NCBI GenBank assembly: GCA_016707785.1
Contig: JADJGZ010000022.1
Span: 8,479 to 72,478 of the forward strand
Direction: 5' to 3'
Length of the DNA stretch: 64,000 bases
Origin: Bacteroidales bacterium
Lineage (GTDB): Bacteria; Bacteroidota; Bacteroidia; Bacteroidales; UBA4417
A program made the position numbers and the translations under genes. The stretch's first letter is position 1; the number at the start of each line of letters is the position of its first letter. Shown one piece after another: positions 16,081 through 26,454 of this stretch. The notes under the pieces were generated by a model that saw only the letters and a program-made list of their open reading frames with translations, searched no databases and was not told the DNA's origin.

Positions 16081-19000
16081 CTAATTTCTGAACCAGTCAA
16101 TGGCTTTATTAAATTCATTGGATTCGGAGTATTCCTTCGCCTGGTGCATAAAGGCCTGTAACCTGGTTTCAATGCTGCTATCTTCCTGTCCGTCGTAAGC
16201 ATAATTTAACCATGGGATATTATGATGATCTTTCCTGAAATCATTGGAAACAGCACATATAATAGTCCCCGGCATACAGGTGAATGGAAGTATATTCGCG
16301 ACTCCGGAAATTTTCATTTCAACCAATCCTGCTGCTGATCCCAGGGCAATGGGCGGATCACCGTCATAATCCTTATGAATGTAAGGACTGCAAAGTTCAA
16401 GGATACGATCTATTTCCAGGTCTTCCCGAAGGTTGAGATAACCTTTCACCTTATTAGTGAGTTGCTTTGCCGTGAAATGCTGGTAAACCTGCTGAAATTT
16501 TGATTTGAACAACCCTTTAATGTTTCCTTTCCACATGCTGTCGCGCCAATACCTGTAAGATGAATAATGAAGCCATTCACCAAATGGTGAGATAATGGTT
16601 TCGGCACCTAAGGCTTCGAGTCTCTCAATGAGGTGTCCGCTGCAAAATGGATTATCACGCATGAAAATTTCTCCGACTACAGCTATCACAGGTTTTCGGA
16701 CAGTATAATCAGCTTTTATAGCGCTGAATTTTCTGCCTGCATTCTCCAAAATTACACCCAAATCTTTAGCCCCATTTTCTACCGAATGAATGAGATCATT
16801 CAGGCATGCCTGGTAAACGAGATTTGTATCCCCTTTTATGATCTCATAGGGCCTTCTTTCCTGGAGAAGCCTTCTGAGTATATCCAATCCCACGATTCCA
16901 CTCCAGGCATTCATCCGAAAAGTTCTTGATTTATCACCTGCAAGGTCAGCATAGGCGTCTTCATTGCTGGGGGTCATAATGTGGGCATCATTATACCCCA
17001 GTTTATCGAAAATGATACGGTGCAGTTTATTATAATCCCCAAATCGGCAAGGCCCATTATGGTCAGGCATGAAGAAGCTAACCTTTTTGGGATCAACATT
17101 GGGTTCCATGAGCTTTTTCAGGAAACTGCCTGTTGTACAGATGGCAGGAAAACACTCCTGTCCATTGGTATATTTTCTTGCAATTTCCAGATCCTCAGCA
17201 TCCTGCATGGGAAGAACTTCGGCATCAATTCCACAACTTCGGGCTGCTGCAGCTATCACATGAACAGTATCACCGGCATAAGGCAAGTAAAGTTTTCGTC
17301 CGTCAAGACTCCTTGAATGTAGAATCTGTGAAGTAACAGCCTGACTGCTTGCTGCTTTTACTTTCTGATAACCGGCAAGACTATCCAGGAAGGCTTCACA
17401 GCGGGTTATTAACCCTGCATCTGCGCTATGCTCATCCACTTCAAGATGGAGATATGGCTTACCTTTCATTTCATTTCGCACAAAATGAGTGAGAAAAGAA
17501 TCCGGACCACACCTGAAGTTGCCCAAATAAACAGCAAACAGTTGATCATTTTTCCGGATGATCCTGCTTGCAGACATGATCTTCTGACCATTGGGCCAAT
17601 ACATCATCCGATAATCACTAAAAATATTCTCATCCAATAATGGCAAAAAATCTACAGGTACAGGAAGCGTGTTAAGATTGATCAGTTTCTCCACAAGCCT
17701 CAGGTTGAGCAGAGGATCAGTAGTATTGTAAGGACGTCCGAGCAACACCAGGACTTTCTTATCTTCAGGCAGGTTGGCAAGTACTTCCTTCCCGCGCCTG
17801 ATAACCCATTCGTCAAAGTTGATTTGCTTAGCATCAGCAGTTTCTATACTTCTGAGCGTTTTTGATAAAGGGATGCCAAATTTCTCTTTCATAAATCCAG
17901 GCAATTCTTTCTTCAAGGCGCGTTCAAAATAGCGAAAATGAAGGGTCGGAGTCAGGAATTTATCCCTGGAATCAGAATCTGTAAAAGCACTTCTGACCAT
18001 GAAGGGATAGGATTGTATCCAGGGACAATTGCAGTTATTCGTAGGGTTTTCCTTTGAACCTTTTGCATTCACTATGAAAGGAAGAAAAATAAAATCTACC
18101 TTTTTCTCCAGGAGGTTATTTACATGTCCATGCACGAGTTCTACCGGGAGGCATGTTTCCGAAACCATCAGGTCAATGGAGCGTGTGACGATTTGCTGGT
18201 CAGAGGGATCAGAAATCACCACTCTGAATCCAAGCTCCTCAAAGAAACTTCTCCAGAAAGGGAACTGTTGATAAAACACCATCAATGCCCGCGGAATTCC
18301 GACCGATATTTTTCCATTTTCCGGTTCCTCCCTGAAATCATTCATAAGCATTGATAGCCGTTCCTCGAAAAGATTTGGAATATCCCGGCCTTTTCCCTTT
18401 CGTTCTTCAATTTCATATTTTTCACAGCGTCCTCCATAGAAAAGTATCCTGCTCTCCCCTTCTACCTTTACCTTTTGAATCTCACAATGGTTGGTGCATG
18501 CATTGCATGAAAAACTTGAAATAGAAAAAGGCATCTCACTGATATGAAACCCTTTGAACTTTGTCTTCTGACCAGGCACCATTGAATTCCGTGCAAGGAT
18601 TGCGGCTCCGATTGCCCCGGTGACATCAAAATGAGGCGGTATAATAATTGGTTTCCCGGTCACCTTTTCGAATGCCGCAACCACAGCTTTATTATTGGTA
18701 ACACCACCCTGGAAGAAAATCTTTTTTCCAATGGGCTTATCACCTACCACCTTCTGAATATAATTCTGAACAATGGAATAAGCCAGTCCACCAACCAGGT
18801 CAGAAAGTCCTGCTCCTTTTTGCTGGTGGGAATTCAGATCCGACTCCATGAAAACCGTGCATCGATCTCCTAATCTGACCGGTTTTTCAGACTCCAATGC
18901 CATTCCGGCAAACTGGTCAATAATACTGATGTCCAGTTTTTCAGATTGCTCTTCCAGGAAAGAGCCGGTACCGGCTGCACATACTTTATTCATCTCAAAA

Positions 19001-20361
19001 TCAACGACAACACCATGCTCAATACTGATATATTTCGAATCCTGCCCTCCAATTTCAAAAATGGTATCTACTTCAGGATCATAGGCAATGGCTGCAGTAG
19101 CCTGGGCAGTGATTTCATTCTGAATAGTGTCGGCACCAATAAAGTCACCTGTAAGATAGCGTCCTGACCCTGTGGTTCCTACCCCTATAATATCAACTTT
19201 GTCCCCAATTTCCAGGTAAATTTCCTTCAACCCTCTTTGAATGGCATTCAGGGGTTTTGAAGCCGTTGGGAGATACCTCCTTGCAAGTACATTATTTTCT
19301 GCATCAATCAACACTACATTTGTGCTAAGTGAACCTACATCCACTCCCAGGTAAACTTCTGTTTTTTTAACCCCCGGCGGGATTTGCTTAACATCCTTAT
19401 TATACAAGGCTTTTGACATTTTCAAAGGAGTCAGCCTGGCAGAATTGCTCCTGTCAGAATCCAGGTAATCCTTCATTTCTTTTATCCCTCTGAAAGCCTC
19501 AATACTGCCGTTCAAATGCCTGATACTATGAAAAATAGCGCCTAAAGCACCCATGGACGCATGGTAGGTTGGAATGATCAGTTCTTCTTCATTGAGTTCA
19601 AAGATCTCTCTGAAAGCACGGACCATCCCCGCATTGGCTGCTACTCCACCTTGGAAAACGAAAGGTTTTTCAAATTTCTTTCCCCTGCCGAGTGTGCTCT
19701 TGAAATTCCTTGCAACCGCAAAACACAGCCCTGCCACAATATCATGAAGCGGAGTGGCAATTTGCTGAAGGTGAATCATATCACTCTTGGCAAAAACGCT
19801 GCAACGACCAGCAATCCGGGGTGGATTAACCGATTGTAATGCCAGTTTCCCGAATTCAATTTCTATGGGCACTTCAATACGGTTTGCCTGTTGATCCAGA
19901 AAAGAACCAGTGCCTGCTGCACAAAGGCTATTCATGGCAAAATCTGACAACCTGGAATAAGAAGCAGATGTACCATTCTCCATGAAAATCAACTTTGAGT
20001 CCTCACCCCCCATTTCAATAATGGTGCGGATTTGAGGGTACAAAACTCCAACAGAAGTGGATTGAGCGATGATTTCATTAACAAAACTGCCACCCATTAA
20101 CTCTGCTGCCTGCTTGCCTCCTGATCCAGTGAAAGCTACTGAACGTATGGAATCAAATCCAAAAGAAAGTATTATATCCTCAAAAACCCTTACCAGCACA
20201 TCGAAGGGCTTACCATAACAGTAATCATACCTATCCTCAATTACTGAATCAGAATCGTCAATTACCACAGTATTGACTGAAATAGAGCCAATATCAATAC
20301 CAACATGGACATTCTGATTAGCTTTCCGCTCCTTTTGACCTTTTTGAAGTATCATATTCAT
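16081..20361 (-). CDS. giant 2-hydroxyacyl-CoA dehydratase activase fusion (BadF/BcrA-type ATPase x2 + DUF2229 + HgdB-like)
   Basis: 1426 residues. Two acetate-kinase-fold (BadF/BadG/BcrA/BcrD) ATPase domains lie at about 18-285 and 335-595. Each has the nucleotide motif (GIDIGSIS; GVDVGSLS), the GGEDSK/GGQDSK motif, and the two cysteines that hold the activase [4Fe-4S] cluster (Cys147/Cys187; Cys461/Cys501). A cysteine group follows (C619-x2-C622-x3-C626, C646), then a DUF2229-like part from about 670 (GIPRALMVFYQQFPFW), then an HgdB-like C-terminal part (KYTNGQECFPAICTTGSFLKK). Known activases use ATP to push a low-potential electron into a dehydratase. The substrate of these long fusions is not established. 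No acyl-CoA genes lie nearby. Confidence 0.88.
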   Translation of the reverse strand: MNMILQKGQKERKANQNVHVGIDIGSISVNTVVIDDSDSVIEDRYDYCYGKPFDVLVRVFEDIILSFGFDSIRSVAFTGSGGKQAAELMGGSFVNEIIAQSTSVGVLYPQIRTIIEMGGEDSKLIFMENGTSASYSRLSDFAMNSLCAAGTGSFLDQQANRIEVPIEIEFGKLALQSVNPPRIAGRCSVFAKSDMIHLQQIATPLHDIVAGLCFAVARNFKSTLGRGKKFEKPFVFQGGVAANAGMVRAFREIFELNEEELIIPTYHASMGALGAIFHSIRHLNGSIEAFRGIKEMKDYLDSDRSNSARLTPLKMSKALYNKDVKQIPPGVKKTEVYLGVDVGSLSTNVVLIDAENNVLARRYLPTASKPLNAIQRGLKEIYLEIGDKVDIIGVGTTGSGRYLTGDFIGADTIQNEITAQATAAIAYDPEVDTIFEIGGQDSKYISIEHGVVVDFEMNKVCAAGTGSFLEEQSEKLDISIIDQFAGMALESEKPVRLGDRCTVFMESDLNSHQQKGAGLSDLVGGLAYSIVQNYIQKVVGDKPIGKKIFFQGGVTNNKAVVAAFEKVTGKPIIIPPHFDVTGAIGAAILARNSMVPGQKTKFKGFHISEMPFSISSFSCNACTNHCEIQKVKVEGESRILFYGGRCEKYEIEERKGKGRDIPNLFEERLSMLMNDFREEPENGKISVGIPRALMVFYQQFPFWRSFFEELGFRVVISDPSDQQIVTRSIDLMVSETCLPVELVHGHVNNLLEKKVDFIFLPFIVNAKGSKENPTNNCNCPWIQSYPFMVRSAFTDSDSRDKFLTPTLHFRYFERALKKELPGFMKEKFGIPLSKTLRSIETADAKQINFDEWVIRRGKEVLANLPEDKKVLVLLGRPYNTTDPLLNLRLVEKLINLNTLPVPVDFLPLLDENIFSDYRMMYWPNGQKIMSASRIIRKNDQLFAVYLGNFRCGPDSFLTHFVRNEMKGKPYLHLEVDEHSADAGLITRCEAFLDSLAGYQKVKAASSQAVTSQILHSRSLDGRKLYLPYAGDTVHVIAAAARSCGIDAEVLPMQDAEDLEIARKYTNGQECFPAICTTGSFLKKLMEPNVDPKKVSFFMPDHNGPCRFGDYNKLHRIIFDKLGYNDAHIMTPSNEDAYADLAGDKSRTFRMNAWSGIVGLDILRRLLQERRPYEIIKGDTNLVYQACLNDLIHSVENGAKDLGVILENAGRKFSAIKADYTVRKPVIAVVGEIFMRDNPFCSGHLIERLEALGAETIISPFGEWLHYSSYRYWRDSMWKGNIKGLFKSKFQQVYQHFTAKQLTNKVKGYLNLREDLEIDRILELCSPYIHKDYDGDPPIALGSAAGLVEMKISGVANILPFTCMPGTIICAVSNDFRKDHHNIPWLNYAYDGQEDSSIETRLQAFMHQAKEYSESNEFNKAIDWFRN

Positions 20362-20719
20362 TGAGATTACATGAAAATATAGAGATTGTCAAAAAATACT
20401 TTTTACCTAAGAATTCAGGAGTCAGAAGCCTCGCTTGCGAAGAATAATGAAATTCAGGAAGTGAATCCCCTGAGAATACAAGCAGACAAAAAATGGAACG
20501 AGATACTTAAACTATCAATAAAGATAAGTATGATGTAAAGAAAATCAATAATAATGTGTAGAAATGAGATCATTTTTTTAGACTCATCATTCCTATTCAC
20601 GGCATTTTAGCCTTTTATAATAGTATCAAATACTGAAAATGATTGAGTTATATCCTCATTTTGATCAAGCGGGTTTCACCCGCTTAAGGATGGCTAACGA
20701 TTAGAGAAGCTTGAAAACT
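20362..20719. other. intergenic region, 358 bp
   Basis: AT-rich, with one clear structure: a hairpin near the right end (listed separately). I see no gene, promoter pair or RNA family. Confidence 0.5.
20667..20685. repeat. short hairpin AAGCGGG-TTTCA-CCCGCTT
   Basis: A perfect seven-base GC-rich stem with a five-base loop, 35 bases past the stop codon of the minus-strand esterase. On the minus strand it is followed by GATCAAAATG, not a T-run, so it is a weak terminator candidate or a dispersed hairpin repeat. Confidence 0.5.
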
Positions 20720-22147
20720 TCATTGAACCTGATGCCTGCTAAAAAAACTCCAGATTTCTTCATAAGCATTGATATCCCTGTTTGCACCAGGTTCTATTCC
20801 CGGGATCGAATGTCCCCCGCCATTGATCTTGTATAACCGGACTTCTGATTGACCTGAAAACCCGGGATAAACATAAAGTGTTACAGTGGATTCATCCTGG
20901 CTGTTAATGTCAGGTAGTTGCGTAATCTCAGGAATCGGACCACACTGATTATTGGCTACCCAGAAATCAATGATATCCTGTGTAGAAGGAGAACCATTAT
21001 AAGGTACAACAGGGTCATCTGTGCCATGCATATAACAAAGAGGGATGGATCTTCCGGGAGTATAATCTGAGAATACATTATTGCTGATCAAACCTGCAAT
21101 AGGCGCAATTGCTGCCCACTTCGTCATTGAATGCACTGCCGCGAAGAAGGTCATAAATCCTCCATTTGACATTCCTGTTAGATAAAGCCTGCTGCTGTCC
21201 ACCGAATATTCATGCTTCATTATTTCAACCAAATAACCAAGATAAGCTGCATCATCCCAAGGGAAAATAAAATGGGCATTCCATTGAAAAAGCGTTTCCC
21301 CATTGTAAGAACCTTGCAGAGCCTGGGGCATCAGGTGGATAAATCCTTCCCTCGATGCCATGGTATTGAAATGATTTCCCTGCATCAGGTTCCAGGCTTT
21401 CCCATTTGCACCGTGCAGATCCACTATTAATGGAAACCCCTGAACTGAAGGCTCTTTAGGTTTAAACCAAACTGCTTCCCTTTTTAGGCCCTGAAACTCC
21501 AGGAGCTTGTACACTAATTCGCAATCCTCATTTTCGGTGGTATAGAAAGAAAACTTGCAGTTACTTGATTTTCCTGAAAAATCGGATGCGATCAATTCTG
21601 CATGATACACCTGTGATGGGGTTAGTCCTGCTACCATGCAGGAGGTTTCGCCGACAAGAGAATCACGTAAAACATTATTAATGAAAACCTTATAAATCAC
21701 AGATTCATGTTCCGGATCTTTGGATTGTGACCACTCGATTTCAATCTCATTGGCTGTAGCCGTAAGACTTGTAATCTCAAACTTGTCGGGAGGCATATTC
21801 ACCTGGGTAATGAAATGAAAATCGCCAGTCCCAACCAGTGTATTATTAAAAAAAGCTTCTATATGGCCGGAATATTCTGAATTTTCGATTAACCCATTGA
21901 TAGTGAGGGTATTTACACCTAATTGTTCTACAACCAGACTGTCGTCCAGATATACTTTATAGGTAATATTCGAGCTTTCATAACCTTCGATATCGTCAAG
22001 TATAAAAGTTGCTTTATTATAATGATCTATCAATAAAAATTGTATAAGTGCCTTTCCTTGTGTATCGTCCTTTTTACATGAAATAAGAATCAGTAATAAT
22101 GCAAATGAAAATAAACCGAAGTAATGAAGGCTTATAGTATTACGCAT
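20720..22147 (-). CDS. lipoprotein esterase, Fn3 domain(s) plus LpqC/PHB-depolymerase-like alpha/beta hydrolase
   Basis: 475 residues from the ATG giving an SPII signal (LLLILISC, Cys near 24). A fibronectin type III module spans about residues 120-200 (EIEIEWSQSKDPEHESVIYKV, TPSQVYHAEL), and a similar strand-rich part precedes it. The hydrolase domain follows: oxyanion region PLIVDLHGANG, nucleophile elbow GMSNGG (Ser), acid in YMHGTDDPVVPY (Asp), and base in GGGHSIPG (His). This resembles the CE1/LpqC/poly(3-hydroxybutyrate) depolymerase group, which includes feruloyl and acetyl-xylan esterases. The true ester substrate is not known. The lipid anchor suggests a cell-envelope location. Confidence 0.85.
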   Translation of the reverse strand: MRNTISLHYFGLFSFALLLILISCKKDDTQGKALIQFLLIDHYNKATFILDDIEGYESSNITYKVYLDDSLVVEQLGVNTLTINGLIENSEYSGHIEAFFNNTLVGTGDFHFITQVNMPPDKFEITSLTATANEIEIEWSQSKDPEHESVIYKVFINNVLRDSLVGETSCMVAGLTPSQVYHAELIASDFSGKSSNCKFSFYTTENEDCELVYKLLEFQGLKREAVWFKPKEPSVQGFPLIVDLHGANGKAWNLMQGNHFNTMASREGFIHLMPQALQGSYNGETLFQWNAHFIFPWDDAAYLGYLVEIMKHEYSVDSSRLYLTGMSNGGFMTFFAAVHSMTKWAAIAPIAGLISNNVFSDYTPGRSIPLCYMHGTDDPVVPYNGSPSTQDIIDFWVANNQCGPIPEITQLPDINSQDESTVTLYVYPGFSGQSEVRLYKINGGGHSIPGIEPGANRDINAYEEIWSFFSRHQVQ

Positions 22148-22241
22148 TAGAGTAAGGATTTTTTTATCGGAGAACATGACTTGATTAAAGGTCAATAAGT
22201 AAGGCCTTATCAGGAGAATCTAAAACAGTTTCACTCTATTA

Positions 22242-23515
22242 TTATTTAAAAGTGAATATCAGCAGACCATAAAAGCGATTGGTCCTGGTGCCAATATTAC
22301 TCGAATTTGAAAAACCATTTCCACCTTCATACCTAAGTCCAACACTGAAGAATGAGTACTTCAATGACATTCCAAAAAGCAAACCTTGCTCGAAACGCCG
22401 GATCTCATTAATGGCAGGAATTGATTCTGTTCGTTCAGTAGTATAAATCTTGGTTTCTTTTGTCTGTAAGTTTGTAAGATTATAAGCTCTACCATACGAA
22501 TATCCAAGATCCCATGTTGCCTTATACTTCCCAAAAAACTCGGAATAGTTGAGTATGCTGTTGATTTTGAGGTAAGAAGCAGAAATATTCGTCTCAGTAA
22601 TTGTATATACCTGAGCACTTTCATATTCATTATGTATGCCATTAAATTTATAGGATGAATTGCCTAATTCGATTCCTGCCGACCATTTGTTAAAATTCCT
22701 GGGAAAAATAAAATCAAACCTAAATCCAACATATAAATTATAGGACGGTGAAAATTCTGTCTGTCTCAAAACTTTATACATATCACTTTTGAAATTCATC
22801 GTAGTCATTGACATTCCGGCAAGAATTGAATACTTGGTGCTTACCTTTTCCTGCGTGCTTTTATATTTTATTCCCGAAGGAACACATTTATAATAGGAAT
22901 CAAAAAGTGTAAACAGATCTTTCTGGGTATAGGCCGTTTTTGAAATCATTGGCACTATCGAATTACAATCCTTCATATAATTCAATAATTGTCCTTTATA
23001 CCTGGCGTTTTCAATAATCTGGCTCCCCTCCCCGGGACGCATTTCCTGGCCGGTATTCTTCAGATATCTTTTATAAATCAAAAGGTCATAGCCCGTATCA
23101 ATTGGAATATAAAACTGTTCTTTTTTGTTTTTATCCAAAAGAAAAAAAAGGCTTTTTTCTCCTATAAATAAGGCTTTCAGAAAGGTAGTATCTTGCTTTA
23201 GGTCCAGATCCCCTCCAACTTTAAGATTCATGGTCGAGTTTGAACCCGTTTCACGAAAATGATAGCTGATCGATACAATTCATTTTGGACAAAAAACGCC
23301 TTTATATCCAACGGTTTAAAAATTTCAACCTGAGTTAAAAGATCGGCTTTAAAATTGATTTTCTCAGGATTTTGTCCCCATTGCTTATATTCGATGTAGC
23401 CCTTAATAGTATCTCCATCATTCTGAATTACATAAGCCGGTAAAAACTTATTTTGAGCAAAAACGATGACAGAAGAAAGTGTTAAGCAAATCAGTATAAA
23501 TGAAAATTTGTTCAT
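22242..23515 (-). pseudogene. outer-membrane-like protein split by a frameshift
   Basis: Two frames overlap by ATGA at 23228-23231. The first (95 residues) has a signal peptide (MNKFSFILICLTLSSVIVFAQ) and the segment YVIQNDGDTIKGYIEY, seen at the start of a common uncharacterised Bacteroidota protein type. The second (329 residues) has a soluble part, then beta strands and a barrel-like end (YGLLIFTFK). Adding one T in the T4 run at 23256-23259 (A-run on the plus strand) makes one frame of about 424 residues through IIFRETGSNSTMNLKVGG. Translational coupling of two real genes is the alternative, but the second piece alone would lack a signal peptide. Function unknown. Confidence 0.65.
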
Positions 23516-23547
23516 AATTGAAGTTTAAAAATTGATAATACAAATGC

Positions 23548-24908
23548 TTAACCCGTAATCTTTACTGCTAATTCTTTGATATTCAATCCATCAAAATTAC
23601 CAGAACTCATCATCAACAGGTTCATTTTTTCCCAGTTGGATGTTAACAGGTTTTCCTTCAAAACGGCTGGAGAGGTGAAAACCTGGAGTTTTTCTTTCTT
23701 AAATGCTTTTTTTATCTCGGCTGCTTGAAGCATTGGCAGCTTTTTCAATTCAAGGGCATGTGGAGAAAAATAGACAATTGCCTCATCAGCAGCTTCCATA
23801 GATCCTGCATACTGCGAAAGGAAGTTTTTACTTAAGCTGCTATAAGTATGCAATTCGAAACAAGCTACTAACCAACGATCCGGAAACTGCTCCTTGGCAG
23901 CCTGGATGGTTGCTTTCAATTTCGAGGGTGCATGGGCAAAATCCCTGAAAACAGTGCAATGTTCGTTGCCAGCCACTACTTCCAATCGATTGGAAGCACC
24001 ATGATAACTGGAGATGGCTTCATAGAATTGTTTGTCACTAATTTCCAACAGATTACAAACATGCCTGGCCCCCTCCATATTCATCAGGTTATGTCTTCCG
24101 AAAACCTTTAAAGGAACTTTCCCTTCAGCAGTATCAAGGATGGTTACTCCATCGTGTATCTGGTAGGATGGCACTGTATAAGGTTGCTTCAGGGCTTTTC
24201 CACCAAGGCTGGAGATAAGTTTGGTTACTTCAGGGTCATCCTGGGTATAGATAATACATCCATTGTCAGGCACCATTTCTGCAAAAATCCTGAATTGTTC
24301 CACATACTTTTCAAAAGTGGGGAAAACATTCATATGGTCCCATGCAATTCCACTGATGAGGGCAATATCAGGCTTATAAAGATGAAATTTTGGCCTGGGA
24401 TCCAAAGCACTTGTCAGGTATTCATCGCCTTCAAATACCATGAATGGTGCTTTTTCGGACAATTTTACCATCACTTCGAAGCCTTCAAGCTTTGCACCAA
24501 CCATGAAATCACAGTCCATACCCACATGCTTCATCACGTGAAGGATCATTGCCGTAATAGTGGTTTTCCCATGGCTTCCCCAATCACTATCCGTAATTTA
24601 TCCTTACTTTGTTCATATAGAAATTCGGGATAGGAGTAAATTTTCAGTCCCATCCTTTTAGCCCTGACCAATTCATGGTTATCGGAACGGGCATGCATAC
24701 CCAGGATAACAGCATCGAGGTCATGGGTAATTTTTTCGGGAAACCAGCCCAATTTCTCTGGCAATAAGCCTTGGGCAGCCAGTCGTGTCCTGGCAGGATC
24801 AAAAATCTCATCGTCTGATCCTGTGATCTTATAACCTTTAAAATGCAGGGCTAATGCAAGATTATGCATGGCTGAACCGCCAATAGCAATAAAATGAATT
24901 TTCATCAA
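23548..24908 (-). pseudogene. mpl: UDP-N-acetylmuramate:L-Ala-gamma-D-Glu-meso-DAP ligase, split by a frameshift in the P-loop
   Basis: Two frames (24546-24908 and 23548-24549) overlap by four bases. The first has the Mur-ligase Rossmann start (MKIHFIAIGGSAMHNLALAL, GMHARSDNHELVRA) and should run into the P-loop. Restoring one G in the G4 run (24578-24581) gives IGGSHGKTTITAMILH, the exact Mur ligase ATP loop. The second frame carries the rest: DEYLTSALDPRPKF, GRHNLMNMEGA, YHGASNRLEVVAG and FRDFAHAPSKLKAT. Mpl rejoins recycled murein tripeptide to UDP-MurNAc. Total length would be about 453 residues, normal for the family. A consensus error is likelier than a true pseudogene, because everything outside this point is intact. 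Confidence 0.88.
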
Positions 24909-24922
24909 AGGGATATTTCATG

Positions 24923-24930
24923 CAAATATA
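24923..24930 (-). promoter_or_regulatory. candidate Bacteroidota -7 box for mpl
   Basis: The minus strand reads TATATTTG, ending 15 bases from the first mpl start codon. No full TTTG -33 box is found at the proper spacing (ATTG near 24954 is the closest). Confidence 0.4.
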
Positions 24931-25078
24931 GGTAAGCCCAAAGGATAATTATTCAATTTGCCTGTTTCATCTTTTGTTTTTGGATAATAGTTTCCTGCTT
25001 CATCCTTGAATCGGAAATCAGAAAATGAGTATTATTACAACCTGATTGACAATACTAAGAATTTGTAACTCAATAGCC

Positions 25079-26083
25079 ATGTCTCAAACCCAGTATAAAG
25101 CATTTCGGGTAACAGAAACCCCAAATGGCCTGTTCAGCAGGCAAATTGAACAGTTAAATACCAGTGAACTCCCTGAACGTGGAGTCTTAATCAGGGTCAG
25201 GTATTCATCACTAAACTATAAAGATGCCTTATCTTCACATGGAAACAAGGGCGTTACAAGGCGTTATCCTCATACCCCGGGAATCGACGCTGCAGGCATT
25301 GTGATAAAAAGCAATTCCGGACTTTTCAGGGAAGGTGATGAGGTGATTGTTACAGGTTACGACCTGGGAATGAATACCTCCGGAGGTTTTGGAGAATATA
25401 TCAATGTGCCGGCAGAATGGATTGTTCCAAAACCTGCAGGATTGTCACTTAAAGAAAGTATGATCTTTGGAACTGCAGGATTCACAGCTGCACTTTCGAT
25501 TCATCACCTCCTGAGATCAGGACAGGAACCGCAGGCCGGACCAATATTGGTGACAGGTGCTACCGGCGGGGTTGGGAGTCTTGCTGTAGCTATGTTAACA
25601 TTACTGGGATTTGATGTAATAGCAGCCACCGGCAAACCTGAACAGGAAAACCTACTTCGAAAACTTGGGGCAAAGACTGTTATCGACAGGAAAGAAACCG
25701 ATGACCTGTCGGGAAAAGCACTACTTCGCCCAAGATGGTCAGGGGCAATCGATACCGTAGGAGGGAATATACTGGCAACTCTTTTAAAGTCGTGTGCTGA
25801 GCATGGAAATATTGCCTGTTGCGGAAATGTATCATCCCCTGAACTTCATACCACCGTGTTCCCCTTTATCCTGAATGGAGTAAACCTGTTAGGAGTGAAC
25901 TCAGCCACTACACCAATGGCAAACCGAAAGATTTTATGGGAAAAACTGTCAAATGTCTGGAAACCTACACTACCAGCGGAATTGATTCATGAAACCAATC
26001 TCATGGACCTTGATCTGTACATAACAAAAATTCTGCAAGGCAAAATTGCTGGCAGGGTTGTCCTGAAGCATGATAATGAATAA
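25079..26083 (+). CDS. YhdH/AcuI-family zinc-free quinone oxidoreductase (acrylyl-CoA reductase-like)
   Basis: 334 residues from the ATG giving MSQTQYKAFRVTET. The longer frame adds 11 unlikely residues. An MDR-superfamily enzyme: RYSSLNYKDALSSHGNKGVTRRYPHTPGIDAAG is the YhdH/AcuI hallmark (cut here into adjoining pieces LNYKDAL, PHTPGIDAAG), followed by EYINVPAEWIVPKP and the NADPH-binding loop VTGATGGVGSLAV. The zinc cysteines of alcohol dehydrogenases are absent. AcuI-type members reduce acrylyl-CoA with NADPH. The exact substrate here is not shown by context, as neighbours are unrelated (mpl, HMA protein). Confidence 0.88.
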   Translation: MSQTQYKAFRVTETPNGLFSRQIEQLNTSELPERGVLIRVRYSSLNYKDALSSHGNKGVTRRYPHTPGIDAAGIVIKSNSGLFREGDEVIVTGYDLGMNTSGGFGEYINVPAEWIVPKPAGLSLKESMIFGTAGFTAALSIHHLLRSGQEPQAGPILVTGATGGVGSLAVAMLTLLGFDVIAATGKPEQENLLRKLGAKTVIDRKETDDLSGKALLRPRWSGAIDTVGGNILATLLKSCAEHGNIACCGNVSSPELHTTVFPFILNGVNLLGVNSATTPMANRKILWEKLSNVWKPTLPAELIHETNLMDLDLYITKILQGKIAGRVVLKHDNE

Positions 26084-26094
26084 ATCTTCAGGTA

Positions 26095-26454
26095 TCAGTG
26101 AGGAATATGATTAGGATCACCCGGCTTTTTGCAGCAACCAGGTAATGCTTCATAAGCCTCAACATCAGCTCTCACTTCATCAGCATCATAACCAACAGCT
26201 GCAATGGCTTTACGAATTGTTTCAGGTGATGTTTTGGAGGTCTTAAAGCTTACAGTAACAATTTTAGTCTCAAGGTCCAGGTTTGAACTGATAATTCCCT
26301 TTTCAAATGCCAGAGCTTTTTCAATTCGTTCTTTACATTGTTCACATTGTGCTGAGGTCTGGATGGCAATACTGGCTTTTTTGGTATCCTGAGCCTGAAT
26401 TTGACAGGCTATTAAGATTGTCATTAATATAACGCTGACGAGTCTTGCTTTCAT
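26095..26454 (-). CDS. exported heavy-metal-associated (HMA) domain protein
   Basis: 119 residues with a signal peptide (MKARLVSVILMTILIACQIQAQ). One HMA fold at about residues 26-95 with a CxxC metal site, CEQC, and the usual strand TVSFKTSKTSPETIRKAIAAVGYDAD. The tail has extra likely ligands (GCCKKPGDPNHIPH). HMA domains bind Cu(I) or similar soft metals. A periplasmic location suggests metal capture or transfer. No P-type ATPase is nearby. It converges on the oxidoreductase gene with an 11-base gap, so transcripts would meet. Confidence 0.85.
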   Translation of the reverse strand: MKARLVSVILMTILIACQIQAQDTKKASIAIQTSAQCEQCKERIEKALAFEKGIISSNLDLETKIVTVSFKTSKTSPETIRKAIAAVGYDADEVRADVEAYEALPGCCKKPGDPNHIPH

